DNA from: Brasenia schreberi
Taxonomy: Eukaryota > Streptophyta > Magnoliopsida > Nymphaeales > Cabombaceae
NCBI GenBank assembly: GCA_036023115.1
Contig: JAYKKT010000073.1
Span: 12,091,001 to 12,155,000, forward strand
Length of the DNA: 64,000 bases
Reading direction: 5' to 3'
Shown: positions 13,401 through 28,400 of the stretch, piece after piece
Numbering within the stretch: the stretch's first letter is position 1
How the letters are laid out: the number at the start of each line of letters is the position of its first letter
The notes under the pieces: generated by a model
Told to the model about the DNA's origin: nothing
Databases searched by the model: none
What the model saw: only the letters and a program-made list of their open reading frames with translations
Translations under genes and position numbers: made by a program

Positions 13401-16400
13401 TTTGCCTTCTGGCAAGTGTCACAATTCAAATTCAAATTATTACAATCTCTAAACTCAGGTAATAACATCTTTATTTTAGAAAAGGTAAATGTCCTAATCT
13501 TCTATGTCAACGAGGTATGTCTTCCTTCTGTTTCTCGGTAATGACTGTGGAGTGTAGTGTTGTTCCTTTATTATCTTCGCAAACGTAGAGGCCTCTTCTC
13601 ACACTACCATGACCAAAGATCCTCTCTGTCCTCTGTTCCTGAAAGACATATCAAGTAGAATAAAAAATTATACGACATTTCAGATCTTTTGTCATAGCAA
13701 AGACAGACAATAAGTTTACTGAGATGTTTGGGACATGTAAGACATTTTTTAATATGCCAAAAGATGTAATAATACTCCCTTTTCCCACTATCGGAGTTTG
13801 AGAACCATCTGCCAGCTTGATATTAATTTTTGCCTGAGTCAATTCATATGATCAAAGAAGTCTCTGTGACTGACCATGTGGTCTGTAGCTCTAGAATCAA
13901 TAACTCATATTCGTGAATAAGAGGAACTTATATTACTTTGGGTGAAAAATGAGAATGGATAGGCAATAGTTGATTGTGAGTCACTGTGGAAGGATATAGA
14001 TGGTGCTTATGAATCTGTTAAACGGGCCTTTAGCAGCTTGATTTCCTTTTTCATGTTTGCCAATGACGTTGCACTCTCTTATGCCTTTGGTTTTTCAGTA
14101 TGATCACTGCCAAAATAAGCCTTATTAGTTCTGTTATGAAAGTAGGTAGGTTTTTCTACTAATTCTCAGCATGTTTTCTTGGTGTAACGTATTTTTCCGC
14201 AATGAGTGCAAGTCAATTTCTCCCTTTCTTCAGATGAAAAACCAGATCTTCCTCTGCTTCTGCCATAACCACCTCTCGCCCTAGCGAATGGAGGAGTATA
14301 CACATTCCTTCCTACAAAAGTTGTATTTTCTGAACTGATTTTAGTTTCCTTTTCTAAAAGTTTTCTTTCTTCTTCCCGAAGAAGAAGTAAATAAACTGTA
14401 CTTAAGGACGGAAGCTCTTTCCTACTGAGAATGTTGTTCTTTACTGCCTCATACTCATATGAAATGCCCCATAAAAGATCGAATACTTTACGTTCTTCGA
14501 ACTCTTCATTTCGTTCGTATGTGCAACTCTTACATTTTGTCTTGGAGTAAATTTGAAGTTCTTCCCAGAGTCCTCTGAGTTCTACATAGTACTCACTAAC
14601 TGTCCTTCATCCTTGCCTGTATTTTCAAATCTTTTTAATGAGGTCGTATTTCTTAGCAATATTCTTTCATTGAGCATACGCTGTTTCGAGAAACATGAAT
14701 GTGCTGCCTATAGATGGAGTCATGGATTGAATAAGCCAAGCACTTACCAGTGCATTTTCCCTACACCATCGAGGATAAAGTGGATCTGTAATTAGTGGTG
14801 GAGATATCTCACCAGTAAGTAATCCCAACGCCCCTTGGCCATAATTGCGAATTCAATTGATCTAGCCCATTACAAATAATTCTTTTCATCTAATTTCAAA
14901 TTTGTGATTTGAAATAGTTCCCTTTTATCTGAGGAATTCGATTCATTCCCTTCAATCATCTTCCCTTTCTCCATATTTAGAGATATCGTGTTTCCCAAAG
15001 TCAATGAAGAGAGATTGATAGCAAATCGTGAAGGCCTTCCTTAATCGAAGATTTAAGAAGAATCACCCAATATCATCATCAAATATGAAAGAGGATACCA
15101 AGTCCACTGCAATGATGTTTAGAATCCAACACAAAACTAAACTTTAAATAGAAAATACCATGAAAACTATGAAAGAAACTTATCTCTTTGCTAGAAAATC
15201 CCCTTTTTCTGTTTTTCTCCCTCGATTGATTGCATGAAGGCCTCAATAGGCTCTGATACCATGTTGGATTTGCACGAGAAACTGCATTATTTCATTGATG
15301 ATTGATGTAATACAAGAATAGGGCTGGGCGACTCCTTCTTCGCAGCCGTCCAGCATCACACGTTTTCTCTCTTTTCTAATCCTAATGACAAACACCTAAT
15401 TTATACTAGACCTTCTAACTTGAAAGACCACATTACCCCTAATAAGTATTTAATATAACTCGGGTCCCAATGGATCATAATCTGATCCATTGGGATCCAA
15501 ATCCTAATCAATACATTATGGACTGAACATAGATATACTAATATATAAGACAACCTATACTTAGACTCTAACTAATAAGAAATCATTTACAAATAAGATA
15601 TATTATTGTCAACTTGTCTTTCTAACACAACACTTTTGTTGTTGCAATACAGGGTTTAAGGAACTTTCAATGTCATTCCTAAGTCCTTAAGTAGTCGTTA
15701 CAATAAAGTTAGTTTGGTGGTTGTGTTTCCATTGCACGATACTCCGCTTCGATGGAGGAGAGAGACACCTTTTAGTGTTTCTTGCATTCTCATGATATAA
15801 GAGTTACTAAGAAAAATGCAGTAACCTATAGTGGAGTGCTTATCATTTACATCACCACCCAATCAACATTAATATATGCTCCTTAACTCAAGTAAGGAGG
15901 AAGAAGATATAAATACTTCCTTACTTGAGGTTTGTCGAATATATCGAACAATCCTCATGACGACACTCATATGCATTAAGGTAGATGAATGTTAAAACTG
16001 ACTTACAGTATAAACAACACGAGTAATATCTCGACATGTTATGGTGAGATAAGTGAGTGTCTCAACTCGGATTGTAGTATATATTTTGCATTTTTTGGAG
16101 ATTTTTTCTTTATATTTGTTATTTTTTGGTGTTATTTGCATTTTTTTAATGACAAAATATGACATTATGAAGTGTGTGGATATGATTTTTATTGCATTTG
16201 TGAAGTGGGAGACATTCTATTTGAGTGTTATATGTGAAGATTGGGGATTTATAAAGTGTTTTTATTTTTAGGTTTTTAATTGAATTGAAATGCTCAATTG
16301 AGATGGCAGGAAGGGGTATTTGGGACTCCCAATCTCGGTATGATGATCCGACATGGTAGTGGGGTACAACAGTTAAGGGTTCCAGATTGAAGATCAAATA

Positions 16401-19400
16401 TTTATTTTGTGAGAAGGTGGTTAGTTGTGGAATTTCATGATTGAAACACCACCTACCATGGACTAGGAAAGAAGTTGCTTTTTGCACGGGCAGAGTTAAA
16501 AGTTTGTCGGAAGGCATTAAATGGTAATGTCTTTAGATGTTTGAGAGATATATGAAAGGAGACAATAGAAGGATGATTTAGGGATGTTTGAGGAAGATGA
16601 CGATGATGCTATTGGATTGACTGATAGTATTCCCTTAGATGCTAAAATAGAGATTTATAGTAGTAGTTTTCGTCCATCAAACAGGGGAAAGAGGGTTGCT
16701 AAAGATTTTGTAAGTGAAAGTTGTACAAGAGGAAGCTAAGGAAGGAGTAGAGGAAGAACTTCTTCTAGCATACATTCATTTTTTTCTCCTAACACTACAC
16801 ATGTTTGTGTTGCTTTGACTTCAGAACAATTGCACGATCAGACAGACCTTGCAGTGGGCAGATTCTTTTATGATGTATGCATTCTATTTAATGCAACAAA
16901 TAATTTTCATTTTCAAGCAATGGCATATAATTGCTAATATTGATCCAGGATACAAGATACCCTCTTATTAGAAGTTGCGAGGAAAGTTATTAGATAATCA
17001 TTGAAGTGTAAGAATATTGTTCGACTTTGAGAGAGTCATGAAAGAAGATATGATGCACTATCATGGCAAACAGATGGACAGATAGGCGAGGAAGGCCTTG
17101 TTAAACTTTCTTATCTACTTTCTTAAAGGACTTATGTTTTTGAGATCTCTAGACATGTCAGAGGAGATTCATACTGTAGAGATCCTAAGGCAAGAGTTTG
17201 ATAAAGTGATATGTGAGGTTGGGCTAGAAAATATAGTCTAATTCATTACAAATAATGTAGCTAACTATAAAGCAGTTGAGAAGCAATTAGTAGATACTTA
17301 TGGGAGTTTCTATTGAACACTATACACAACCTATTGTTTCGATCTCATCCTTGAGGATATTGGTGAGATGGATGAGATAAAGGCAACAACTGAGTGTTGC
17401 CAAGATATCACCAAATTTATTTACAACCATGTCTTTGTATTGTGTATGATGAGGAGAAATATAGATGGTGCAGAGTTTGTTCATATAATTGCAACTTAGT
17501 TTGCAATTAATTTCTTATCTCTACAGAGTATTGTGAGACATAAGCAAGCCTTAAAGAGAATTTTCTCCTCATATGAGTGAACAATTTGCAGAGTTGCTTC
17601 AAAATAGAACAAATAAAAAGTTGAATGAGATTTCAGTGAGAATCTTCAAGAGTACATTTTGGAATGCATGTGTTAGACTATTGAGCATTACATATCCTTT
17701 AGTGAACGTTTTGAGATTGAATGATAGCGAGGAGAAACCATTTATGGGCTACCTTTATGAAGCCATGGATTGGACAAAAGAACCATTAGAAATAATTTTA
17801 ATAGAAGAAAGTGAGATTATGTGCTCGTGTAAAAAATTATATATAATAGATGGAACAAACAATTGTATCAGCTTATTCATGTAGCAACATATTACCTAAA
17901 CCCAACATTCAGGTACTCAACAAGCTTTAAAAGGGACGATATGGTTAATCGAGGCATCATTGATTGTATAGACAAATTAGTCCTTGATGAGAGTAGAACA
18001 TATGTTATACATCAACAACAACAACTAAGCCTTTTCCCATACTAGACGGGGTCAGCTACATAGATTCTTTGTTTCCACAGATCCCTATCGTGTGCCATGT
18101 TAGCAGTTAACTCTCAATAAGCTAGATCATTCTTTACTGTTTCTTTCCAACACTTTTGTGGTCGTCCTCTACCTCTTTTAATACTTTCCAAATTTAGTTT
18201 TTCTAACCTTCATACAGGTTCTTCTTTTGATCTTCTTTCTATATGTCCAAACCATCTTAAACGATGTTCTCTCATTTTATCCTCTATTGGTGCCACTCCT
18301 AATTTGTTTCTAATAACCTCATTATGTATACGGTCTTTTCTTGTATGACCACTCATCCCTCTCAATATCTTCATTTCTGTCACAGACATCTTTTGTACAT
18401 GTTGATGATTAACTGCCCAACACTCAGAACCATAAAACATGGCAGGCCTAATTGCTGCCCTATAATATTTACCTTTTAATTTTAATGGTATCTTCTTATC
18501 ACAAAGAATACCTGATGCTCCTCTCCATTTTAACCAACCAGCATTAATTCTATGTGTAACATCTCCATCAATCCTTCCATCACTTTGAAAAATTGACCCT
18601 AGGTATTTAAAACTTTCCTTTTGGGGAATGCAATGTGTGCCAATTTTAATTTCTATGTCCTCTGAAGTAGCCAAATGATCAAACTTACATTCCATATATT
18701 CTGTCTTTGTTCTACTAAGTCGGAGGCCTTTGTTTTCTAATGTTTCTCTCCATAGTTCCAATTTTCTATTAACTTTTTCCTTAGACTCCTCCACTAATAC
18801 AATGTCATCTGCAAATAACATACACCAAGGTACTTCATCTTGAATATGTTTTGTTAACTCATCCATCACCATTATAAATAAGTATGGACTTAAAGTTGAT
18901 CCTTGATGTAACCCAATATTAACTTTAAAGAAGTGTGTCGTTCCTTCATGAGTCCTCACACATGTTTTTGCACCATCATACATGTCTCTTATAAGGTTAA
19001 TATATGTCAATGGGATACCTCTTTTTTCCAAAGTTCTCCAAAGAACCTCCCTCGGTACCCTATCATAAGCTTTTTCTAGATCAATAAATATTATGTGAAG
19101 GTCTTTTTATACATCGAGAGATGAAAATCTATGATAATTTTCTTCACTTAATGGGTTTGCTTGTAGCAATTTGAAACCACACTAATACGCACCCAGCTAA
19201 ATTGTTTTGCTTCGTATTTAAGTTTCTTAAATCTTATATTATTGTGGATTAGGTACTTAATGTTTTTTTTTAAGTGATTGCCCAAAACTTAGAGATTTTG
19301 CAGTAAGAGTTCTGAGCCAAACCTATAGTACAACGGGTTGTGAAAGGAATTAGAGTGTCTTTCAACACATCCATACAAAAAAACGCAAGAGGTTGGAACA

Positions 19401-22400
19401 TAAGCAGCTCAATGACTTAGTTTTCATCCGTTGTAACATACAGTTTTGCCAAAGGTAATCTTGTATTATTTACTGCGTAAAGATTTAATTTAATATTTTT
19501 TTTACTTTAATTGTTAATATTATTTACTAATTACTTATCTTTCTTCCTTATAATCAATTAAAAAAGATAAATATAGAAGAGAGCCAATTTTATCCAATAA
19601 GTTTTGATAATTTTGATATATTAGAGGAGTGGATTATGAAAGATAACGAATAAAATACACTCCTAACCGAAGAAGACATTGCATGAATTAATTTGGAATG
19701 AGCAAAATAGATCATCAAGGAGATGAAGATTTTGATTTTGAAGCAAAAGGTGGTGAGGATCTTCAGCGAGGAAAATATAAAAGATTATTTAGTTGATGGT
19801 CCTTATTACAATACAACAACAACAACTAAGCCTTTTACCATACTAGACGGGGTCGGCTACATGGATTCTTCGTTTCCACGGATCCCTATCGTGTGCTTTG
19901 TTAGCAGTTAACTCATAATAAGCTAGATCATTTTTTATTTTTTCTTTCCAACACTTTTGTGGTCGTCCTCTAACTCTTTTAATACTTTCCAAATTTAGTT
20001 TTTCATACCTTCTTACAAGTTCTTCTTTTGATGTTCTTCTATATGTCCAAACCATCTTAAACGATATTCTCTCATTTTATCCTCTATTAGTGTCACTCCT
20101 AATTTGTTTCTAATAACCTCATTATGTATACGGTCTTTTCTTGTATGACCACTCATCCATCTCAACATCTTTGTTTCTGTCATAAACATCTTTTGTACAT
20201 GTTGATGATTAACTGCCCAACACTCATAACCATAAAACATGGCAGGCCTAATTGCTGCTCTATAATATTTACCTTTTAACTTTAATTGTATCTTCTTATC
20301 ACAAAGAATACCTGATGCTCCTCTCCATTTTAACCAACCAGCATTAATTCTATGCGTAATATCACCATCAATTCTTCTATCACTCTTGAAAAATTGACCA
20401 TAGGTATTTAAAACTTTCCTTTTGGGCGATGCAATGTGTGCCAATTTTAATATCTATGTCCTCTAAGGTAACCAAATGATCAAACTTACATTCCATATAT
20501 TCTGTCTTTGTTCTACTAAGTCGGAGCCTTTGCTTTCTAATGTTTCTCTCCATAGTTCCAATTTTCTATTAACTTTTTCCTTAGAGTCCTCCACTAATAC
20601 AATGTCATGTGCAAATAACATACACCAAGGTACTTCATCTTGAATATGTTTTGTTAACTCGTCAATCACCGCTATAAATAAGTATGGACTTAAAGTTGAT
20701 CTTTGATTAACCCAATATTAACTTCAAAGAAGTCTGTCATTCCTTCATGAGTCCTCACACATGTTATTGCACCATCATACATGTCTCTTATATGGTTAAT
20801 ATATGTCAATGGGATACCTCTTTTTTCTAAAGTTCTCTAAAGAACCTCCCTCAGTACTCTATCATAAGCTTTTTCTATATCAATAAATATCATGTGAAGG
20901 TCTTTCTTTTTTGCTCTAAAATGTTCTATAAGACGTCTCAAAAGGTGAATCGCTTCAACAGTAGATCTGCCTGGCATGAATCCAAATTGGTTCTTTGTTG
21001 TACTTATACTTGTCTTGACCTACGTTCGATAATTCTTTCCCACAATTTCATAGTATGACTCATTAACTTGATACCTCGATAAGAATCATTTGCTCTCCAT
21101 TCTTCGGGCATCTTTTGGTTTTTCCATATTTCATTAAATAGTCTTGTGAGCCAAATGGTTCTTATTTCTCCTAGTATTTTCCAAAGTTCTATAGGAATAT
21201 TATCTGGTCCTACCGATTTACCACCCTTCATATGTTTAAGAGCCTCTTTGACTTCATTCTTTTGAATACGTCGGTAGAAATTATGGTTTATATATTTTTC
21301 TGATTTGGCTAACTCTCCTAAGATAATACTAACATCTTTTTTTCATTAAAAAGTTTATAAAAATAGTTTTTCCATCTATTTCTTATATCATCATTTGCCA
21401 CTAGAATTTTTTCATCCTCGTCCTTGATGCATCTAACATAATTAAGATCTTTAGTTTTCTTATCTCTAGCCCTAACTATCATAAAAATATCTCTTTCACC
21501 CTCTTTTGAGTTGAGTTTTTTATATAATCTTCCCAAATTTTAGCTTTTGCTTCACTGACGGCCTTTTTCGCTTCTTTCTTTGCTTTCTTATAAGACTCTA
21601 AAGTTTCACTAGTTTTCTTAGCATAATGTAATTTGTAACATGCCCTCTTTGCCTTGATTTTATTTTGCACTACATCACTCCACCACCAAGCTTCTTTTTG
21701 TGCCGGTACACCTCCTCTAGATACACCTAAGTATCTTTCGCAACTTTCCTAATATGTATAGCCTTATTGTTCCATATATCACAGGGTGTACCAACATAAT
21801 TCCAAACATCTCCTTGAAGGACTTTCTGTTTAAATATATCTTCTTTCTCGCTTTTGAGGTTCCACCATTTAAGTCCGATTAGCTCGATGCACTCTTTTCT
21901 TCTTTGTTCATTTTTTTTTGTAAATCCATAACTAAAAGTCGATGTTGGGTGGTTAAGCTTTCTCCTGGAATTCCCTTGCAATCTTTGCAACACCTCTATC
22001 TTTTTTTCTACAAATAAAGTAATCAATTTGTGTTTGTGATAAGCCACTCTTATAAGTAATTAAATGTTCATCTCGTTTTTTGAAGATTGTAGACTATAAA
22101 GAGATGAAATGTCATAGCAAAATTTAAAATCTCCCTACCTTTCTCATTTATATCCCCAAAACCAAAGTTTCTATGAATACTTTGATATCCTAATGCCTCT
22201 TTACCGACATGTCCATTTAAGGCTCCTTCTAAACAAATCATCTCCCTTTGTGGAATCTTTTGAATCATCTTATCTAACTCTTCCCAAAAAGTTGTCTTTA
22301 TACTATCTTCTAGTCCTACTTGGGATACGTAAGCACAAACTATATTCAAAACCTCTACTCCTAACACTAATTTCAACGTCGTGATTCGGTCACCGTATCG

Positions 22401-25400
22401 TTGTTTGTCTACTACACTATCCTTTAAATCTTTATTTATGATAATACTAACTCTGTTTTGAGCCTTGTCTTACTCTTGTAAACATAGAATATGAATCTTT
22501 CTTCGAATCATAGTTTCTACGACCTCCATTAGCTTACCAGATAATGTTCCGATATTCTAAGAACCAATACGAATCTTATTATCTAGGACTAGCTTCCTTA
22601 CCCCCCTCATTTGTCCATAATCAAAATACGGAGACCCTCTCTGAAAATTATTCACTACATTCGGACGGCAATGTAGTGGGACTAACTTCTTTACCCACAC
22701 CAGTCCATGATGTAGGAACCCTCTCTACAATTGATTCACTACATTCGGGCGAAAATATAGTGACCCTTGCTTACTTATTGCTGCATTCGGGATCTACAGC
22801 ACGTTGCTATGCGGGGACGCCTCAAAGCAATGCTCATAATTTTTGTAATCTATGTTATAAAATCTGACAAAATTTTACGCTGGCTGTCGGAAGCCTAATA
22901 GAACCCTCCTCTTTTATCCGGCAATGCAAGGGTGATCCCTTACATGGGCGGAGTTATGATTCTTATTACAATATGTAATGTATTTCATTTTTTGCTTCAA
23001 AATATGTAATTTTTTTTAATTGTTCAATGGTGAATGATCAATATGTACTACGACGTCTGTGAAAGCTCTCAACAGCTGGGCTTGGCTCTATGGCCCGTGC
23101 CTATTACATGTTTTAACACACCTCCTCAAATTTACGGTGGATTACCAAAAGTTTGTCTAATAAGATCATAAATCAAATAGAGCTTAATTATTGTGTTTGC
23201 TTGTGAAAAGAATTTCCATAATAATAGTATTCAAGTTACCACAACTTCCTCTGACACAACTCCAAATCATCTTTTCATAATAAAGGTATTAATTCATTTT
23301 TCATCGTGCATGAAGACCAATGAAGTATTAATGCAAACATTTGATCAAATTATGCTTGTGACAATAATTTCCACAATAATAGTATCCAAGTTGCTATAAC
23401 TTCCTTCGAAACAACTCCAGATCATCTTTACATAATGAAGGTATTAATTCATTTTTCATCTAGCAGGAAGATCAATAAAGTATTAATAAAAACATTTGCT
23501 CAATTTTTGAAACCAACAAGATAATTTATAATATATAATCCAAAAGACAAATGAGTCAAATAAATTCATGAAGTTGATTTGCTCTAATTCAAGAAAATTA
23601 TTTGATAGAAAACATTAATATCATCCAAATAGGATTGTCTATTATAACAAATAGGTTCATAAATCACTACAAACTTGTGATATTATAAGGGAATCTTATA
23701 TCAAACAAGTTTTTAAAGGTTAATCTATGTTTAAACCCGAGTTTTAAGGACAAACTTGAACCCAAATAAGTTTTTTAAGGCAAAGATCAAAACTTTCATA
23801 CTGTAAATATTTGTTAATGATCGAAGGTTGATGTTGCACGAATCAAGATTACCAAGTCGCCAAGAATCAAATGGCATTCAATTCTGAATGCGCATACTTT
23901 ATTGAAGATTGAATGGCCTATTTATAGGCATTACACAAATGAATTAAGGAGAGCAAAATAAAGGTGAAGGGAGGCTAGTGCTGGTCGGCCAGCACTAGCC
24001 GTTGGGGTCCCCAACGGTCTGGCCAGGGCCCCTGGCCATCTTCCATTATGGTGGCACAGGCCCTAAAGGCCCATGCTCCTATTACATTAACACCCCCCCT
24101 TAAACTTACGGGGTATACAACGGAAGTTTGTCTAACATAAATCAAATACAACTCAATTTTCAATGAACTTGTTACAAAAATTTCTACAAAATTAGTATCC
24201 AAGTTGCCACAGCGTCCTTTGAAACAACTCCAAATCATCTTTTCATAATCAATGTGTCAACTATCCTGCATGAAAATCAACGAAGTATCAATACATACAT
24301 TTGCTCAATCTTAATGAAACCGCAAAGACAATGTACAATATCTAATCCAAAGGGTAAACCAAAAAATGAGTCAAATAAGTTCATGAAGTTGATTTTATCA
24401 AGAAAACTCATTTGAAAGAAAGCATTGATATGATTCAAATAGGATTGTCTACTAGATTCATAAATCATTACAAACTTGTGATATTGTAAGGGGACCTTGG
24501 TATATCAAACAAGCATTTTAAGGTTGTGCTCAAAACCCAATTTTTAAGGACAAACTTAAACCCAAACAAACTTTTTAAGGCAAAGCTCAAAACCTTCAAA
24601 TCAAACAAGCTTTTTAAGGTTGAGCTGAAAACCCACCAAGTCAAACAAGCTTTTTAAGGTTAAGCTCAAAACCCGCCAAGTCAAACAAGTTTTTTAAGGT
24701 TAAGCTCAAAACCCACCAAGTCAAACAAGCTTTTTAAGGTTAAGCTCAAAACCCGCAAGTCAAACAAGCTTTTTAAGGTTAAGCTCAAAACCCACCAAGT
24801 AAAATAAGCTTTTTAAGGTTAAGCTCAAAACCCACCAAGTCAAATAAGTTCAGGCTAAGCTCAAACCCGAGTTTTGAGGAAAAACTCGAACCCAAACAAG
24901 CTTTTTAAGGCAAAGCTCAAAACCTTCAAATCAAACATACAATTCCCAAGGCCCTTAAATATCCTTTAAACTCAAAAGTGATTCTATGGTTCCAAAAGTA
25001 AGATAATCTATTTGAATGATCGAAAACAAGTCAAAAGAATCAACTTCATGCTTTTAAAAAGGTCTCACAAGGTTTGTTAAAACCATAACATCAAGATAAC
25101 TATAAGTCTTTTTCAATATTGATTACTCTCCAACCAAAAGGCCAACAACATGAAACATCTTAATCATAAAGATTTCCAACAAAAGGCCAACAAACGGAGA
25201 TCATAATCTCATGAAAAAACAACCTTAAAGTTATCAAGATCACAAATCTTTAAATAATAATTTGTTAAAACACTTCTATCACTTATAAGTTAATCAAGAT
25301 AACTATAAGTCTTTTTCAATATTGATTACTCTCCAACCAAAAGGCAAACAACATGGAACATCTTAATCACAAAGATTTCCAACAAAAGGCCAACAAACAG

Positions 25401-28400
25401 AGATCATAATCTCATGAAAAAACAACCTTAAAGTTATCAAGATCACAAATCTTCAAATAATAATTTGTTAAAACACTTCTATCACTTACAAGTTAATCAA
25501 GATAACTATAAGTCTTTCAATATTGATTACTCTCCAACCAAAAGGCCAACAACATGGAACATCTTAATCACAAAGATTTCCAACAAAAAGCCAACAAACG
25601 GAGACCATAATCTCACGAAAAAGCAACCTTAAAGTTATCAAGATCACAAATCTTCAAATAAGTGCATCTTCAATTTTCAATTAATTTCCAACCGAAGGCC
25701 AAAAATATGAATCTGAGTCATACAAGTACATTCAACTCATTATCAACAATCATTTTTCCAAATGTCTCAAATAACAATAAGTATATCTTAAAGCATTAAT
25801 TGATTTCCAACAAAAGGCCACCAACATGAAGCACCTTAATCACAAAGGTCTTCAACAAAAGGCCAACAACGTGGATCTCAATTACACAAGAGGATACCCC
25901 ATATTGTTTTCAAACAAATACATTTTCGAACTTATCAATAGTCAAGTTTGAAATCGTAATAAATTTTCAAATAACAATAAATGCATCTTAAGATATCAAT
26001 TAATTTCCAACAAAAGGCCACCAACATGAAGCACCTTAATCACAAAGGTCTTCAACAAAAGGCCAACAACATGGATCTCAATTATACAAGAAGATACCCC
26101 TTATTGTTTCTAACAAATACATTTTCAAATTTATCAATAGTCAAGTTTGAAATCATCCAAATATCACAACACATTTTTCTTCTAAACATGCCAACAAACA
26201 ATTTGATTTAACTCCGTAAATACATAATCAAGATTGCATGTAACCAAGTTGGAAGGAACACACCTGGTTGGGCTCAAGTTTGAATATCATGCACAGCGAA
26301 ATCGGGTCGAATAGCCAAATCTGTTCATTTAACTCAACAATGCAAATACTATACAAACATGCAATAATATTAAGTGCAACAGAAAAGATTCATGTTTTTC
26401 ATGAGAAGGGAACGCAGTAACTCGACAATGCAAATCTATACAAACATGCAATAATATTAAGTGGAACAGAAAAGATTATGTTTTTCATGAGAAGGGAACA
26501 CAGTAAACCACTAAAATGTTCCAATAATCAAACTAAACCCATATTTCTCATCAATAAGTCCATCTAAAACACGTAGAGCTTAATATTTTCAAAACAAGGA
26601 TAAGAAAAAGTGATTCTCACAAAAACAAACTGATATTATTGGAATATTGCATATCCCAACCACAAGACAAATCGAATCCAAGGAATTCTGAAAGCAACCA
26701 CCATAACAAAGAGTGCATGCACTAGCCGAATTCACATGGCAAACAAAGAATGACAGTTGATATCGTGATAAGTAAATAAGTCAAACAAGACCACATATAG
26801 AGAATCAATTTAAGTACTCAATCTTTATTAAACCAATTTTCAAGAACAAAAGGGCAAAGCTATTTCAACCCTTATCAAGTCACTCAAATGCCAAAACCCA
26901 AACGAAACTACATAAGAGAAACCAAGGAGAGATACCGAAAACACACCAACAAACAAACAGTTGCAACCAACAAAGGACAATTAGCACTAAAAAATACAGA
27001 GATTTCTTCAAAAATCCAAATTATTTAATGACCATTTCAAAAACATGCTTCAAGAAATCTTAAGTTATCATATTTGCACAAAAACAACATAGGATTTTTC
27101 AAAGAAAGAGGAGATAAATTAATAAACCATCCTTAATCCAAAAATAGATCGCATAATGTTCTTATAACAACCATGAACTAAGAAACCAAGTAACAACCAC
27201 TATTAAGATTCATAGCAAAAGAAAGCAAATTTTTACATAAAACGAAGATATGAGTAACAAGACTATTGTTCATGGACAAACAAAATGAGAAGATGAGATT
27301 TGAGAAATGAAGCAATGCAATGAGAATGAACTAATCTATCGTCTTCTTCAAACTCATTAAGGGCAAGATATGGATCAATAACAAAGGACAATGATAAAAT
27401 ACTATATATATATATATATATTTGTTTTTGAAAAACGAGAATGTCAAAAATATTATTACTACCACATTGTCTTTGATAAACAACAACTAAGTTTTCAAAT
27501 ATTTCGAACATATCAAACATAGTCACAAATTTACTTTAGTCAAAAATCGTTTGTTAAAATCAAAAGTTCAATTTCAAAAACACAAGCATATATACTAGAA
27601 AACCATAATTATATATTTCTAAGAAAGTTATATCTTCAAACACATTGTTATTCTAAAATTTCCACGAAAACAACGTAATCGATTGAGAACTTCATTATTT
27701 TTCTTCGATTTTCAAGTTAAACATATTTTCTAAAGTTACCTTGAACTTTGAAATGTCAAAAACCAAGAACCGTAGAATTTTCAAAGTTAGCATGCTTCCC
27801 AATACACTCAATATCTTCAATCCGAGGCTCTGATACCATGTAAATATTTGTCAATGATCGAAGGTTGATGTTGCACGAATCAAGATTACCAAGTCGCCAA
27901 GAATCAAATGACATTCAATTCCGAATGCCGATCTTCAAGAATAACAAACAAGAGCGAAATCGTATATAAAATAAGTCAAAAAGCAGTACAAGACTGCATA
28001 CTTTATTGAATATTGAATGGCCTATTTATAGGCATTACACAAATGAATTAAGGAGAGCAAAATGAGGGTGAAGGGAGGCTAGTGTTGGTCGGCCAGCACT
28101 AGCCGTTGGGGTCCCCAACGTTCTGGCCAGGGCCTGGCCATCTTCCATTATGGTGGCACGGGCCCTAAAGGCCCGTGCTCCTATTACATTAACACATACA
28201 TACAATTCCTTAAGTTCTTAAATATCCTTTAAACTCAAAAGTGATTCTATGGTTCCAAAAATAAGACAATCCATTAAGATGATTAAAACAAGTCAAAGGA
28301 ATCAACGTCGTGTTTTTTAAAAAGTCTCAAAAGGTTTGTCTTCCAATTCTCTTAAAACAATTTTATCAAATGCAAATTAATCAAGATAACTAGAAGTATT

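Larger units (their letters stand above)
10286..15627 (-). mobile_element. Copia LTR retrotransposon (nested, 5.3 kb)
   Basis: Near-identical LTRs at 10286-10641 and 15262-15627 (356 and 366 bp, TG...CA) flank an internal region read on the minus strand. A tRNA-iMet primer-binding site abuts the right LTR (15250-15261), and a polypurine tract abuts the left (10642-10653). It splits the RNase H region of an older Copia, and the host sequence resumes coherently on both sides. The flanking pentamers (CATAA and CAACA) do not match, so the target duplication is not preserved. The LTR similarity suggests a moderately recent insertion, but the pol frame is broken. Confidence 0.9.
9670..16059 (-). 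mobile_element. Old Copia retrotransposon (3' half), interrupted by a younger Copia
   Basis: The 3' LTR is about 9670-10071, with its minus-strand start TGTTAGAAAATG at 10071 preceded by a polypurine tract (10072-10082). Upstream on the minus strand are the RNase H C-terminal motifs ([18 protein letters not shown]) at 10090-10285. After the inserted Copia, the element resumes at 15628 with the RNase H start, running back to the RT end ([13 protein letters not shown]) near 16059. There it stops abruptly at the hAT relic. The 5' LTR and the gag/integrase part are not in the window. It is highly decayed. Confidence 0.75.
16060..23050 (+). mobile_element. Old hAT transposon relic with two LINE insertions
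   Basis: After removing the LINEs at 18014-19106 and 19814-22962, the sequence runs collinearly with the younger hATs (minus strand, 57850 to 55000). It has the 5' intron, an ATGGCAGGAAGGGG start at 16303, a BED-finger remnant, a transposase core (CITITRI-like to LITNNA-like), and a C-terminal piece (17573-17884, [20 protein letters not shown]). It ends with the acidic tail and the 3' noncoding region to about 23050. Both terminal inverted repeats are missing, and there are many stops. It is clearly older than the copies at 41959 and 54788. Confidence 0.82.
23802..28194 (-). mobile_element. LARD-type non-autonomous LTR retrotransposon (4.4 kb)
   Basis: LTRs at 23802-24092 and 27839-28194 (TGTAAATATTTG...TTAACA) are flanked by a perfect 5-bp duplication CATAC at 23797-23801 and 28195-28199. 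A tRNA-iMet primer-binding site (GGCTCTGATACCA) abuts the right LTR at 27826-27838. A polypurine tract (minus strand, 24093-24112) abuts the left. The 3.75-kb internal region has no gag or pol and is built largely of tandem repeats, which fits a large retrotransposon derivative mobilised in trans. The left LTR lacks about 65 bp present in the right one. Confidence 0.88.

Noticed and set aside
10281..15632. Target-site duplication of the nested Copia
   Set aside because: The flanking pentamers CATAA and CAACA do not match. Placing the duplication differently requires a mismatch, so it was not claimed.
24490..26165. CRISPR-like repeat array
   Set aside because: The repeats are contiguous tandem units without unique spacers, inside an LTR element of a plant genome.
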